DNA of 64,000 nucleotides from the NCBI GenBank assembly GCA_023015825.1, contig JALKAW010000002.1, positions 186,001-250,000 of the forward strand, read 5' to 3'. This DNA comes from Flavobacteriaceae bacterium S0862 (GTDB lineage Bacteria > Bacteroidota > Bacteroidia > Flavobacteriales > Flavobacteriaceae). The translations under genes were made by a program, and so were the position numbers. Positions 35,812 to 44,939 of this stretch are shown one piece after another; the first letter of the stretch is position 1; each line of letters opens with the position of its first letter. The notes under the pieces are model-generated. The model was not told where the DNA came from and searched no databases. It saw only the letters and a list, made by a program, of their open reading frames with translations.

Positions 35812-38150
35812 AAATCTATTTCAGGGTCATCGAGCTTGCCTTTGTTAGATTGCTTTGCATTATCTTTAAATTCATCACAATCAATAATAATGGATAACTC
35901 CTCTGGTTTTTCAAAGGCTTCTTTAGAGACATTTAATGTCTCATCGGCATAACAACTTTTCATGTACAATGCCCAAATTGGCAACGCCATAGCTGCTCCT
36001 TGTCCATAAGTAATACTTGCAAAATGTGCTGCGCGATCTTCTGCACCTACCCAAACACCTGTAACTAAATTTGGTACCATTCCCATAAACCATCCATCAC
36101 TTTGGTTTTGCGTAGTTCCTGTTTTACCAGCAATTGGGTTATCGAATTCATAAGGATAGCCTGTAATAATTTCTTTATAAACTGGGTCAGTCCCATAAGT
36201 GTGTCTAAGTCGTGTTCCTGAGCCTCCTTGCGTTACCCCTTCCATTAAATTCACTGTTACGTAAGCAACCTCTTCGCTCAATACATCTTTTGTTTCTGGA
36301 GTAAATTGAAATAATACTGTTCCGTTTTTATCTTCAATTCTAGTTAACACTACTGGTTTTGTATAAACACCTTTATTAGCAAAGGCTGAATAGGCTGCCA
36401 CCATTTCGTAAACACTTAAGTCAGGTGTTCCTAATGCAATAGAAGGAACTGGTAAAATCTCTTGCTCTATACCCAAACTTTTCGCTAAATCTACTACTGG
36501 TTGTGGCCCAATATCATTCATTAATCTAGCAGTAACAGTGTTTACAGAATTCGCTAAAGCTTGTTTAAGGTTTAAATACCCCGAATAATCACCATTATCA
36601 TTTCTTGGTGTCCATGGTTCTGGATTCCCATACTTGTTAGCCTCTATGGTTATTTGTGATCTAGGTAATGTGTCGCAAGGTGATAAACGCAACTGGTCTA
36701 TCGCTGCGGCATATACAAAAGGCTTAAACGTTGACCCTATTTGACGCTTTCCTTGTTTTACCATATCGTACTTAAAATGACGATAATTCATCCCACCAAC
36801 CCAAGCTCTAACATGTCCTGTCTGTGGTTCCATAGACATCATTCCTGGACGTAAAAAGTGTTTGTAATAACGCATTGAGTCCATTGGTGTCATTACTGTA
36901 TCAATCTCGGCATATTTACCCTCTTCCCATGAAAAAATGCTCATTTCGGTAGGTTCATCAAATGACTTATAAATTTCCTCCTCAGGTTTTTTAAGGTCAT
37001 ATTTCATATGTCTCCAGCGTTCAGATCGTTTAATAGAAATACGCATTAACGTATCTATTGCTCCACGAGTAAGGTCTAAAAAAGGAGCTGTTCTATTTCG
37101 TTGTGGCGTATTTTGATGAAAAAATTCTGCTTGTAACCTTGGCATGTGTTGCGCTATAGCATCTTCAGCATATTTTTGCATTCTAGAGTCGATGGTTGTA
37201 TAAAACTTTAAACCATCTTTGTAGATGCTATACTTGGTGCCATCTGGTTTTGTGTTATTTGGGTCATTCACCCATTTTTTTAATTCTTCTTGCAAATAGG
37301 CTCTAAAGTAGGTTGCTGTACCAACATCATGAGATTGCGGTGTGAATTTTAAATGCAACTCTGTTTGCTGTAATGAATCTTTAACTTCTTGCGTAATGTA
37401 TCCGTATTTTGCCATTTGTGCCAATACAACATTTCGTCTGTTCTTTGTGCCTTCAGGATTTCTGTGCTCCCTAGGATTATACAATGATGAATTTTTAAAC
37501 ATCCCAACCAACATAGCAGACTCTTTAATATCCAAATCCATTGGCTTTTTATCAAAATAAATACTAGCCGCACTACGAATACCATCTCCGTAATTTCCAA
37601 AATCATAGATATTAAAATATTGCGCTATAATTTCTTCTTTTGTGTATTGACGCTCTAAGCGAATGGCAAGAACCCATTCTTTAAATTTTTGTGTAATTCT
37701 TTCTAATGTACTTTGTGAATGTTCACCAACAAATAGCTGTCTAGCTAATTGTTGAGAAATGGTACTAGCTCCTCCTTTTTTCCCTAAATAAGCAAAAGCT
37801 CTTAAAGTACCTCTAGCGTCTATACCTGCATGTTTATGATATCTAGCATCTTCTGTGGCAATTAAAGCGTCTACCAAGTGTTGCGGTAGCTCATCATAAT
37901 TAACAGGAGTTCTATTGTCATTTAAGTAAAATTTTCCCAGTGTTTCACCATCATGTGAAATGATTTCGCCAGCTAGATTAGTGTTTGGATTTTCCAATTG
38001 CGTGTGATCTGGCATTTCACCAAAAAAGCCCCAAGCTGCTAATTGAAAAACAAGGAAAAAACAAAGTATTCCAGCTCCAAATAGTATCCAGAACCAACGA
38101 ATATATTTTGAAAAGTTGCTTACACTTTCTGTTTTCTTTTTTGTAGCCAT
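35808..38150 (-). CDS. Penicillin-binding protein 1A (bifunctional transglycosylase/transpeptidase)
   Basis: This 780-residue class A PBP has a cytoplasmic tail, one transmembrane helix (about 18-40), a GT51 transglycosylase domain with catalytic Glu100 in ATEDARYHKHAGID, and a transpeptidase domain with Ser473 in GSTFK, SVN (about 528) and Lys676 in GKTGTTQ. It polymerises and cross-links peptidoglycan in the periplasm. The gene begins 3 bp after gldH, and ricT lies before that; this ricT-gldH-PBP order is one I recall as conserved in flavobacteria. Confidence 0.94.
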   Translation of the reverse strand: MATKKKTESVSNFSKYIRWFWILFGAGILCFFLVFQLAAWGFFGEMPDHTQLENPNTNLAGEIISHDGETLGKFYLNDNRTPVNYDELPQHLVDALIATEDARYHKHAGIDARGTLRAFAYLGKKGGASTISQQLARQLFVGEHSQSTLERITQKFKEWVLAIRLERQYTKEEIIAQYFNIYDFGNYGDGIRSAASIYFDKKPMDLDIKESAMLVGMFKNSSLYNPREHRNPEGTKNRRNVVLAQMAKYGYITQEVKDSLQQTELHLKFTPQSHDVGTATYFRAYLQEELKKWVNDPNNTKPDGTKYSIYKDGLKFYTTIDSRMQKYAEDAIAQHMPRLQAEFFHQNTPQRNRTAPFLDLTRGAIDTLMRISIKRSERWRHMKYDLKKPEEEIYKSFDEPTEMSIFSWEEGKYAEIDTVMTPMDSMRYYKHFLRPGMMSMEPQTGHVRAWVGGMNYRHFKYDMVKQGKRQIGSTFKPFVYAAAIDQLRLSPCDTLPRSQITIEANKYGNPEPWTPRNDNGDYSGYLNLKQALANSVNTVTARLMNDIGPQPVVDLAKSLGIEQEILPVPSIALGTPDLSVYEMVAAYSAFANKGVYTKPVVLTRIEDKNGTVLFQFTPETKDVLSEEVAYVTVNLMEGVTQGGSGTRLRHTYGTDPVYKEIITGYPYEFDNPIAGKTGTTQNQSDGWFMGMVPNLVTGVWVGAEDRAAHFASITYGQGAAMALPIWALYMKSCYADETLNVSKEAFEKPEELSIIIDCDEFKDNAKQSNKGKLDDPEIDF

Positions 38151-38153
38151 GTA

Positions 38154-38648
38154 TTAATTATTGTTTTGGGGTGCTTCTATTCTAAATCCAATATCTGTTA
38201 TGCCTTCAAGGTTTTCAACACCTTTAATTTGTCCGTTATCACGCATTGCATGTTGAATTTTAACTAGATAATCTCCAGACTCTTCAAACACCACACCTTC
38301 CTTATACCAAAGTTTGTTTTCTTTTAGATCAGAAAATCCTGTTCCTAAAAACTCACCATTAGGTTTTGTCATCTCATACTCTAAAGTATCCGTTACTCTT
38401 TTCCCGTTTGGAAAATTCATCTCAACAATTAAAAATAAATTACTGTATTTATAATCGCTCGTATTTCTAAGGTTTACAAATAAATTGTAAGGCTTTAACG
38501 AATCTGGTGGTGTTATATAAAACTCAACTATGGAGTCTTTATGCCATTGGTTTGGAACCGATTTATATTCGTCAAACACACGATTAGAATCACAAGCGGT
38601 AATCCCAATACAAAGGATTACCAAAAACCCACAAAATTTATTTCGCAT
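38154..38648 (-). CDS. gldH: Gliding motility lipoprotein GldH
   Basis: This 164-residue lipoprotein has a signal peptide with lipobox ITAC and lipidated Cys19, followed by a beta-rich domain containing WHKDSIVEFYI, NLRNTSDYKYSNLFLIVEM and the C-terminal GIRIEAP-like GFRIEAP typical of GldH. GldH is required for gliding motility in flavobacteria. Its start overlaps the end of ricT by 11 bp, and PBP1A starts 3 bp after its stop. Confidence 0.92.
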   Translation of the reverse strand: MRNKFCGFLVILCIGITACDSNRVFDEYKSVPNQWHKDSIVEFYITPPDSLKPYNLFVNLRNTSDYKYSNLFLIVEMNFPNGKRVTDTLEYEMTKPNGEFLGTGFSDLKENKLWYKEGVVFEESGDYLVKIQHAMRDNGQIKGVENLEGITDIGFRIEAPQNNN

Positions 38649-39798
38649 TATTTTTTGGCCTTCTTTTGTTTCTGTTTCTATTATTTCTACGTTTTTTTGA
38701 GCGTTTTGGACTATCGAAGCGTGTTAAACTATCTTGTCCTACAACGTTTTCAAAATCTGTTTTAGTGTCTTCTACCAAATCTAGCGCATATTCTTCAAGG
38801 CTAGCAACTTTTTTCTTTTTAGAATTAATTTCTATTATTTCGTTGGCTTGTTCGGTAGTAAGTTTATGCCAATTCATCCATTCACCTTCATAAGCATACC
38901 ACATATGACCTTTAAAAATATCGGTTTTCTGGCAAACTCCAACGCCTTTTTCTGTTTGAAGTTTAATTTCAGTTTTAGGAAAACTCTTTAAAGCATCTAA
39001 ATACGAATCTAATTCATAATTTAAACAACATTTTAGCTTTCCACATTGCCCAGCTAGCTTTTGAGGGTTTAAAGATAATTGCTGATATCTTGCAGAAGAT
39101 GTACTTACCGAACGAAAATCGGTTAACCAAGTGGAGCAGCACAATTCTCTTCCACAGGAGCCAATTCCTCCAAGTCTTGCTGCTTCTTGACGAAAACCAA
39201 CTTGTTTCATCTCTATTCTAGTACGAAACTCTTTAGCAAACACCTTGATAAGTTCTCTAAAATCGACACGTTCTTCGGCTGTGTAATAAAACGTTGCCTT
39301 ACTTGCATCGCCTTGATACTCGATGTCTGAAATTTTCATTTGTAGCTTTAGGTCTATCGCGAATTGGCGTGCCTTAACCTTCATAGCTTCTTCCTTATCG
39401 CGAGCTTTTTGCCAAATATCAATATCTCTTTGAGAGGCTTTTCTGTAAATTTTTAAAACTTCTTCAGGAGTTTCGCTAATGTTTTTGCGTTTCATTTGCA
39501 CGCGAACCAATTCGCCTGCAAGAGTCACCATGCCTATGTCGTGTCCAGCTTGCGCTTGCGTAGCAACAATATCTCCAATGCTAAGTGATAAGTTTTCGGT
39601 GTTTTTATAATAATGTTTTCGTCCGTTTTTAAAACGCACTTCAACCCAATCAAAGGGTTTTTCTCCGTTAGGAAGCGACATGTTTGAAAGCCAGTCAAAA
39701 ACAGTTAGTTTATTACAACTATCTGTACCGCAAGTCCCGTTGTTCTTGCATCCTTTAGGCTGACCGTCTTTACCAGTTGAGCAACTGTTACAAGCCAT
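38638..39798 (-). CDS. ricT: PSP1 domain regulatory iron-sulphur protein RicT
   Basis: This 386-residue cytoplasmic protein has a Cys-rich N-terminus (Cys3, 6, 17, 23, 28), a PSP1 domain (about 75-270) with the Cys-rich motifs GSCGRELCC (about 214-222) and GQCGKLKCC (about 251-259), and a very basic C-terminal tail (Lys/Arg/Asn-rich, about 360-386). In Bacillus the homologue YaaT/RicT acts with RicA/F in RNA maturation and carries Fe-S clusters. The role in Bacteroidetes is not established. It is first in the ricT-gldH-PBP1A operon. Confidence 0.88.
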   Translation of the reverse strand: MACNSCSTGKDGQPKGCKNNGTCGTDSCNKLTVFDWLSNMSLPNGEKPFDWVEVRFKNGRKHYYKNTENLSLSIGDIVATQAQAGHDIGMVTLAGELVRVQMKRKNISETPEEVLKIYRKASQRDIDIWQKARDKEEAMKVKARQFAIDLKLQMKISDIEYQGDASKATFYYTAEERVDFRELIKVFAKEFRTRIEMKQVGFRQEAARLGGIGSCGRELCCSTWLTDFRSVSTSSARYQQLSLNPQKLAGQCGKLKCCLNYELDSYLDALKSFPKTEIKLQTEKGVGVCQKTDIFKGHMWYAYEGEWMNWHKLTTEQANEIIEINSKKKKVASLEEYALDLVEDTKTDFENVVGQDSLTRFDSPKRSKKRRNNRNRNKRRPKNNAK

Positions 39799-39912
39799 AT
39801 GTTTTTATATATTGATTCAGAAGAATATTAACTATTCTCTGAAGAAAGTTCATAAATCTTTTAATGAGGTAAAGATAAGATTATTATATAGACTTTAAAA
39901 AGCTAAGTGAAA

Positions 39913-40143
39913 TTAGATATCCTTAACCGTTATTATATTAACAGGACATGCTTTTGCAGCTTTTTCACAATTATCAAAAATTAGATGATTGTTTGATTTT
40001 AATGTAAAAAACCCTTTTTTGTCTTTGCTATGCAATAGCACTGATTTACCATCTTTTTTTGACATTCTAAATTGATCTGGGGCCAACTCCACACAATAAT
40101 TACAACCAATACATTTGTTGCGTTGTAGTGTTACAACTACCAT
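39913..40143 (-). CDS. Single-cluster 4Fe-4S ferredoxin
   Basis: This 76-residue ferredoxin has CIGCNYC (Cys11, 14, 17) and the final ligand Cys66 in ACPVNII, with an extra Cys59 in NCEKAAKAC, the layout of single-cluster ferredoxins. Its ATG shares bases with the trhP stop (TAATG), so translation is coupled to trhP. TrhP-type U32 proteins depend on iron-sulphur chemistry, so this ferredoxin is probably their dedicated electron donor or cluster partner (inference). Confidence 0.9.
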   Translation of the reverse strand: MVVVTLQRNKCIGCNYCVELAPDQFRMSKKDGKSVLLHSKDKKGFFTLKSNNHLIFDNCEKAAKACPVNIITVKDI

Positions 40144-41387
40144 TAGGCTTCAACTTTATGTTCTACGATTTTGTATAATTTATCTGAAGGTCTAATTCTA
40201 AAATTTAAAGGGATGGTTATCGAATCCCCTTTTGAGCCCTTATTTAACTTATCATCATTCACCAACATTTCTTTTACCTCAATTTCTTTTGCTCCTGTAG
40301 TTGGTCCTGTGACTAATATAGTGTCGCCAATGCTTAAATCGTAGGCCTCCATTTTAAATTCTCCAACACTTGCTTTTGGAAAATAATGTACGCCTTTACC
40401 TATATACACTTTTTTTTGCGTTGCGTGCGATCCTGATCCTTTACTCCACTCACCAAGTTTTTGACCTAAATAATAGCCATTCCAGAAACCTCGATTATAT
40501 ACTTTTTCTAATTCCTGCATCCACATAATTACTTCATTTTTATTGTAAGTGCCATTTTCAAGACTATCAATGGCCTCACGATAACACTTAATAACCTTAG
40601 CGACATACTCAGGCGCTCTTCCTCTTCCTTCAATTTTTAAAACCTTAATCCCCGCATCTGCAACTTGATCTAAAAAATCAATAGTACACAAGTCTTTAGG
40701 AGACATAATATATTCGTTGTCCAGCTCCATTTCAAATCCAGTTTCTTGGTCGATAACTGTGTACTTCTTTCTACAATTTTGTTTGCAAGCACCTCTATTT
40801 GCTGAAGAATTATGTGAATGTAAACTCATATAGCATTTGCCTGAAACTGCCATACATAAAGCTCCATGACCAAAAATTTCAATCTCAACTAATTTTCCTG
40901 AAGGCCCTTTTATTTGGTCCTTTACAATCTGCTTAGTAATTTTTTTTACTTGACTTAAGCTTAACTCTCTACTTAACACCATAGTATCAGCAAACATGGC
41001 GTAAAACTTAACCGTTTCAATATTCGTGATATTTATTTGAGTAGAAATATGTACTTCCATTACAGCTTCTCTTGCAGTTGCAATAACTGCTTGATCCATA
41101 GCGATAACTGCTGTAATATCTGCTTCTTTTGCTTTTTTAATAAGTGTTTTTACTATGGAAAGATCGTGGTCGTAAATGATAGTATTTAGAGTAAGGTAGG
41201 TACGAACATCTTTTTCTTTACAACGACGAGAAATTTCTTGCAAATCATCTAAAGTAAAGTTAATAGAAGCTCGAGCTCTCATGTTTAATTGTTCTACTCC
41301 AAAATAAACTGAATCTGCGCCATTATCTAAAGCAGCTTGAAGTGATTCGAAATTCCCAGCAGGAGCCATTAATTCAATTTTCTGCAT
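40143..41387 (-). CDS. trhP: U32 family tRNA hydroxylation protein (TrhP-like)
   Basis: This 414-residue protein is of the U32 family: N-terminal TIM-like domain (LMAPAGNFESLQAALDNGAD at 6-25) and the four conserved Cys, Cys178 (GALC), Cys185 (SGKCYMS), Cys201 and Cys205 (GACKQNC), which bind an iron-sulphur cluster, then a beta-barrel C-terminus. Formerly annotated as collagenase, such proteins carry out prephenate-dependent hydroxylation of U34 in tRNA (TrhP) or of 23S rRNA (RlhA). The neighbour trhO, which makes the same tRNA modification, favours TrhP. It lies 10 bp after trhO and overlaps the ferredoxin gene. Confidence 0.87.
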   Translation of the reverse strand: MQKIELMAPAGNFESLQAALDNGADSVYFGVEQLNMRARASINFTLDDLQEISRRCKEKDVRTYLTLNTIIYDHDLSIVKTLIKKAKEADITAVIAMDQAVIATAREAVMEVHISTQINITNIETVKFYAMFADTMVLSRELSLSQVKKITKQIVKDQIKGPSGKLVEIEIFGHGALCMAVSGKCYMSLHSHNSSANRGACKQNCRKKYTVIDQETGFEMELDNEYIMSPKDLCTIDFLDQVADAGIKVLKIEGRGRAPEYVAKVIKCYREAIDSLENGTYNKNEVIMWMQELEKVYNRGFWNGYYLGQKLGEWSKGSGSHATQKKVYIGKGVHYFPKASVGEFKMEAYDLSIGDTILVTGPTTGAKEIEVKEMLVNDDKLNKGSKGDSITIPLNFRIRPSDKLYKIVEHKVEA

Positions 41388-41397
41388 ACTAGATATT

Positions 41398-42471
41398 TTA
41401 TTTCTTTTCGACTTTTAGAGTTTCGAAAATGTTTCTTAAATCTTTTTTATAAGGTAAATGATCCGCTCTTCCTTTTTTGAAAATATCGTTACTGTTGCCT
41501 TGTCCTTTACGCAATGCTTTTTGCTCTTCGTAAGGTAATGCATGTATGTCTTTGCAATTTGTTGAACAGCAATTATTCATCTCTTCTTTACACTTAGCAC
41601 ATTGAATGAATAATAAATGACAAGCATCATTAGCGCAATTGGTATGTACATCAAAAGGATTTCCACATTGGTGACATTGAGCAATAACATCATCACTGAT
41701 TTTTTCGGCACGACGGTCATCAAAAACAAAATTATTTCCAATAAACTTGTTTTCTAATCCTTTATCGTTTACTTGACGTGTATATTCAATAATACCACCT
41801 TCTAGTTGGTATACATTTTTAAATCCTTTATGTTTAAAATAAGCACTTGCCTTTTCACATCGAATACCACCTGTACAATACATAACCAAGTTTTTGTCTT
41901 CTTTATGTTCTTTTAAATCTTCTTCAATAATATCTAAAGATTCTCTAAATGTATCTACATCTGGTGTTACTGCATTTTTAAAATGACCAATTTCGCTTTC
42001 GTAATGGTTACGCATATCCACCAACACAGTGTTTTCATCTTCGATTAATTGATTAAAAGTGTTTGCTCCAACATGAACCCCCTTGTTAGTAACATCAAAG
42101 GTGTCGTCATTTAAACCATCTGCAACAATTTTATGTCTCACTTTTACTTTAAGTTTTAAAAACGACATATTGTCTTGCTCTATGGCAATGTTTAATCGAA
42201 TACCTTTTAAAAAATTAATACTATCGAGATGTTTTTTGAACTCATTGAAACGATCAGCTGGAAGAGAAAGTTGTGCATTTATACCTTCAGTTGCGATATA
42301 AATACGTCCCAAAACATCTAATTGATTCCAAATAATAAATAATTGATCTCTAAATTCTTGAGGATTGGTGATTTTTGCGTATTGATAAAAAGAGAGCGTT
42401 AATCGATCTTTTCCTGCTTTTTCGATTAATGCTGCTCTTTCTTTTCCGCTTAATTTATTGTACAGTTGCAT
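41398..42471 (-). CDS. trhO: Oxygen-dependent tRNA uridine(34) hydroxylase TrhO (rhodanese family)
   Basis: This 357-residue protein has the N-terminal UPF0176 domain (about 1-130), a rhodanese domain with catalytic Cys199 in MYCTGGIRCEKA, and a Cys-rich C-terminus (about 250-300, with CHQCGNPF, QCAKCKEE, CCSTNC) that may bind zinc. The family (E. coli YceA) makes 5-hydroxyuridine at tRNA wobble position 34 using oxygen. It has a full-consensus promoter and is the first gene of an operon with trhP and a ferredoxin. Confidence 0.93.
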   Translation of the reverse strand: MQLYNKLSGKERAALIEKAGKDRLTLSFYQYAKITNPQEFRDQLFIIWNQLDVLGRIYIATEGINAQLSLPADRFNEFKKHLDSINFLKGIRLNIAIEQDNMSFLKLKVKVRHKIVADGLNDDTFDVTNKGVHVGANTFNQLIEDENTVLVDMRNHYESEIGHFKNAVTPDVDTFRESLDIIEEDLKEHKEDKNLVMYCTGGIRCEKASAYFKHKGFKNVYQLEGGIIEYTRQVNDKGLENKFIGNNFVFDDRRAEKISDDVIAQCHQCGNPFDVHTNCANDACHLLFIQCAKCKEEMNNCCSTNCKDIHALPYEEQKALRKGQGNSNDIFKKGRADHLPYKKDLRNIFETLKVEKK

Positions 42472-42505
42472 GCTATACTAATTTTAAGGTTAAAGAATAT
42501 TTCTG

Positions 42506-42534
42506 CAAAGGTACTCCTTTTGATTAAAAGACAA
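42506..42534 (-). promoter_or_regulatory. Promoter of the trhO-trhP-ferredoxin operon
   Basis: On the minus strand: TTG (42534-42532), 18-bp spacer, TACCTTTG (42513-42506). Both boxes match the Bacteroidetes consensus. The ATG is 34 bp downstream. Confidence 0.75.
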
Positions 42535-42544
42535 TATTTTGCAT

Positions 42545-42580
42545 AAAAAAACACCTTGAACTCTTCAAGGTGTTTTTTTT
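42545..42580. terminator. Strong isolated terminator hairpin between divergent genes
   Basis: A perfect stem of about 15 bp with core CACCTTGAA/TTCAAGGTG (42552-42560 with 42564-42572), a 3-nt loop, and A/T runs on both sides. It lies upstream of both flanking genes. Confidence 0.8.
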
Positions 42581-42851
42581 GACTAACTCGTTATACAATA
42601 TTTTAATTTTTCTAATAAATTAAATTATACAAACGAGCTAACCACCATCAGCCTTAAAACTACCATTTATACAAATAGAAATAAAAAGGCCTGATTTAGT
42701 TGTTGTTAAAGTTTTTTTTAAAAATTTCATAGCAAACTTTCCCAGTTACTAACTAGTAGATGTAAAAAGTTTAAAAAGGTTGCGTCTTACAATTGTATTG
42801 TCTAAAAGATGTATTATTTTAGCATGAAATAGAATAACAATTATTGTAACA

Positions 42852-43856
42852 ATGAGCAACGAAAAAGAAGCAAAATTAAAAGCATTAAAGCTTACATTAG
42901 ATAAATTAGATAAGGTTTACGGAAAAGGTACCGTTATGAAAATGAGCGATCAAGCTGTGGTAGATGTTGACGCCATTTCTTCAGGCTCTTTAGGACTAGA
43001 CATCGCTTTAGGTGTAGGTGGTTATCCTCGTGGTAGAGTTATAGAAATTTATGGTCCTGAATCTTCTGGTAAAACGACCTTAACACTTCATGCAATAGCC
43101 GAGGCTCAAAAAGCTGGAGGAATAGCGGCTTTTATTGATGCTGAACATGCTTTTGATCGTTTTTACGCTCAAAATTTAGGCGTGGATATTGATAATTTAA
43201 TTATTTCTCAGCCAGATAATGGTGAGCAAGCACTTGAGATTGCCGATAATTTAATCCGTTCTGGTGCGATTGATATTGTTGTTATAGATTCTGTTGCAGC
43301 ATTAACCCCAAAAAGTGAGATTGAAGGAGAAATGGGTGACTCAAAAATGGGACTTCACGCTCGTTTAATGTCTCAAGCTTTAAGAAAACTTACTGCGTCT
43401 ATAAGCAAGACACATTGTACTGTTATTTTTATTAATCAATTAAGAGAAAAAATTGGTGTTATGTTTGGTAATCCGGAAACTACAACTGGTGGGAATGCTC
43501 TTAAATTTTATGCTTCTGTACGATTAGATATTAGACGATCTACCCAAATAAAAAATAGTGACGGTGGTGTTTTGGGTAATAAAACACGTGTAAAAGTTGT
43601 AAAAAACAAAGTCGCTCCTCCGTTTAGACTTGCTGAGTTTGATATTATGTATGGAGAAGGAATATCGAAAGTTGGTGAGATTTTAGATATTGCAGTTGAA
43701 AACGAAATTGTTAAAAAAAGTGGTTCTTGGTTTAGTTATCAAGATTCAAAACTTGGTCAAGGGAGAGATGCCGTAAAAAATATGCTTAAAGATAATCCCG
43801 ATTTGATGGATGACCTTGAAGAAAAAATTAAAGTAATAATTTCTGAAAACAAATAA
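42852..43856 (+). CDS. recA: Recombinase RecA
   Basis: This 334-residue protein is RecA, the ATP-dependent strand-exchange protein and SOS co-protease. Walker A is GPESSGKT (68-75); other hallmarks are [27 protein letters not shown] and the [16 protein letters not shown] block. The C-terminal acidic tail is short. It is a single gene bounded by a terminator 8 bp downstream. No LexA-type box is evident upstream. Confidence 0.98.
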   Translation: MSNEKEAKLKALKLTLDKLDKVYGKGTVMKMSDQAVVDVDAISSGSLGLDIALGVGGYPRGRVIEIYGPESSGKTTLTLHAIAEAQKAGGIAAFIDAEHAFDRFYAQNLGVDIDNLIISQPDNGEQALEIADNLIRSGAIDIVVIDSVAALTPKSEIEGEMGDSKMGLHARLMSQALRKLTASISKTHCTVIFINQLREKIGVMFGNPETTTGGNALKFYASVRLDIRRSTQIKNSDGGVLGNKTRVKVVKNKVAPPFRLAEFDIMYGEGISKVGEILDIAVENEIVKKSGSWFSYQDSKLGQGRDAVKNMLKDNPDLMDDLEEKIKVIISENK

Positions 43857-43863
43857 TTCTATT

Positions 43864-43888
43864 AAAACCCGATAAATCGGGTTTTTTT
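43864..43888 (+). terminator. Terminator of recA
   Basis: Stem AAAACCCGAT/ATCGGGTTTT with a very short loop, followed by T residues, 8 bp after the stop. Confidence 0.85.
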
Positions 43889-43952
43889 ATTTTATAACGC
43901 AACCTTTTTTAATTTTTAACATCTAGTAAGTACAATTACCAAAAAAAAAGTG

Positions 43953-44369
43953 ATGAAAAAATTACTCTTATTTAGTTTTATTTTAACATTAGTATTTTCT
44001 TGTAGCTTAGATAATGATTCTGATGAAGATAATGGCTATTTTGATTTTGTAGCAATACAAAGTGCTAATTTTCCAGATTATTTTGAGTTTGGCAAAACGT
44101 ATAATATCACGTTTGATTATTTACTACCTAGTACTTGTCACAACTATTATGATTTATATTATGTGATTGATCAAAGCACAAGAACCATAGCGGTTATCGC
44201 CTATGTAGAAAATGGTGACAATTGTGAGCCATTAGTAGATGAAAGTCTAGAAGGATCGTTTGATTTTAGAGTTGAAGAACAAGCAGGAACTTATACTTTT
44301 AAATTTTGGCAAGGAGAAGATGATAATGGAGAAGACATCTATATAACTTATGAAGTACAAGTACAATAG
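43953..44369 (+). CDS. Small lipoprotein of unknown function
   Basis: This 138-residue lipoprotein starts at ATG 43953; a GTG one codon earlier is possible but unlikely. The signal ends in the lipobox LVFSC with Cys17, followed by an acidic linker (SLDNDSDEDNG) typical of exported flavobacterial lipoproteins, then a beta-rich domain with two Cys that could pair. No function is recognised. It is 27 bp before the ECF sigma factor gene on the same strand and may belong to that operon. Confidence 0.75.
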   Translation: MKKLLLFSFILTLVFSCSLDNDSDEDNGYFDFVAIQSANFPDYFEFGKTYNITFDYLLPSTCHNYYDLYYVIDQSTRTIAVIAYVENGDNCEPLVDESLEGSFDFRVEEQAGTYTFKFWQGEDDNGEDIYITYEVQVQ

Positions 44370-44396
44370 ATATTTAAACTAAAAATAATGTAATAA

Positions 44397-44939
44397 TTGA
44401 GTTTAGAACAACTCATAGAAAAGTGTAAAGAAAATGATACTAAAGCTCAAAGTGATTTATATAAGCTCTTTTCGAGTAAACTATTTACACTTTGTCTAAA
44501 GTACTCAAGAAATTATGCAGAAGCTGAAGATAATCTGCAAGATGCTTTTGTGACAATTTTTGAAAAAATATCACAATATAGCGGTAAAGGTTCTTTGGAA
44601 GGTTGGTTAAAGCGAATAGTAATTAATACTGCTTTACAAAGGTATAGAAAACAAGGCGTTTTTGATATTGTTAATGAAGATCAAATAGAAGATGTCCAGG
44701 TTGATGTTGACACAGAAACTGTAAACCTCGATTTTTTACTAAGCTCAATACAAGAGCTTCCTGATAGATATAGATTAGTCTTTAACCTTTATGTTTTAGA
44801 CGGCTATTCTCATAAAGAAATTAGTGAAATGCTTGACATTACAACTGGAACAACAAAATCTAATCTGGCAAGAGCAAGAAAGATTTTAAAAGATAAAATT
44901 GAAAATTATATGGCGAATTTTAATTCGCAATCATTATGA
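44397..44939 (+). CDS. ECF-type RNA polymerase sigma factor
   Basis: This 180-residue sigma-70 family protein has region 2 (about 10-85, with DNLQDAFVTIFEKI) and region 4 (about 115-170, with GYSHKEISEMLDITTGTTKSNLARAR). I chose TTG at 44397 because residue 2 onward (SLEQLIEKCKENDTKAQ) fits the family N-terminus and the next Met is far inside. Directly upstream in the same frame stand ATG TAA TAA, a minimal start-stop. The gene overlaps the next by 4 bp (ATGA), and that gene looks like its membrane anti-sigma partner. Confidence 0.9.
   Translation: MSLEQLIEKCKENDTKAQSDLYKLFSSKLFTLCLKYSRNYAEAEDNLQDAFVTIFEKISQYSGKGSLEGWLKRIVINTALQRYRKQGVFDIVNEDQIEDVQVDVDTETVNLDFLLSSIQELPDRYRLVFNLYVLDGYSHKEISEMLDITTGTTKSNLARARKILKDKIENYMANFNSQSL

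Larger units (their letters stand above)
42472..42851. other. Divergent trhO-recA intergenic region
   Basis: This 380-bp gap holds the trhO promoter (42506-42534), a strong bidirectional terminator (42545-42580) that no annotated gene needs, and about 270 bp up to recA. In the latter, the minus strand has a 30-codon open frame (42730-42638, starting MKFLKKTLTTTKSG) and a long AT-rich stem flanked by CTCGTT/AACGAG (42588-42636). No exact -7 consensus was seen for recA; a weak match lies near 42811-42822. Confidence 0.55.

Noticed and set aside
43950-43952. GTG one codon before the lipoprotein ATG as the start
   Set aside because: The ATG at 43953 gives a normal lipoprotein signal and ATG is the preferred codon.
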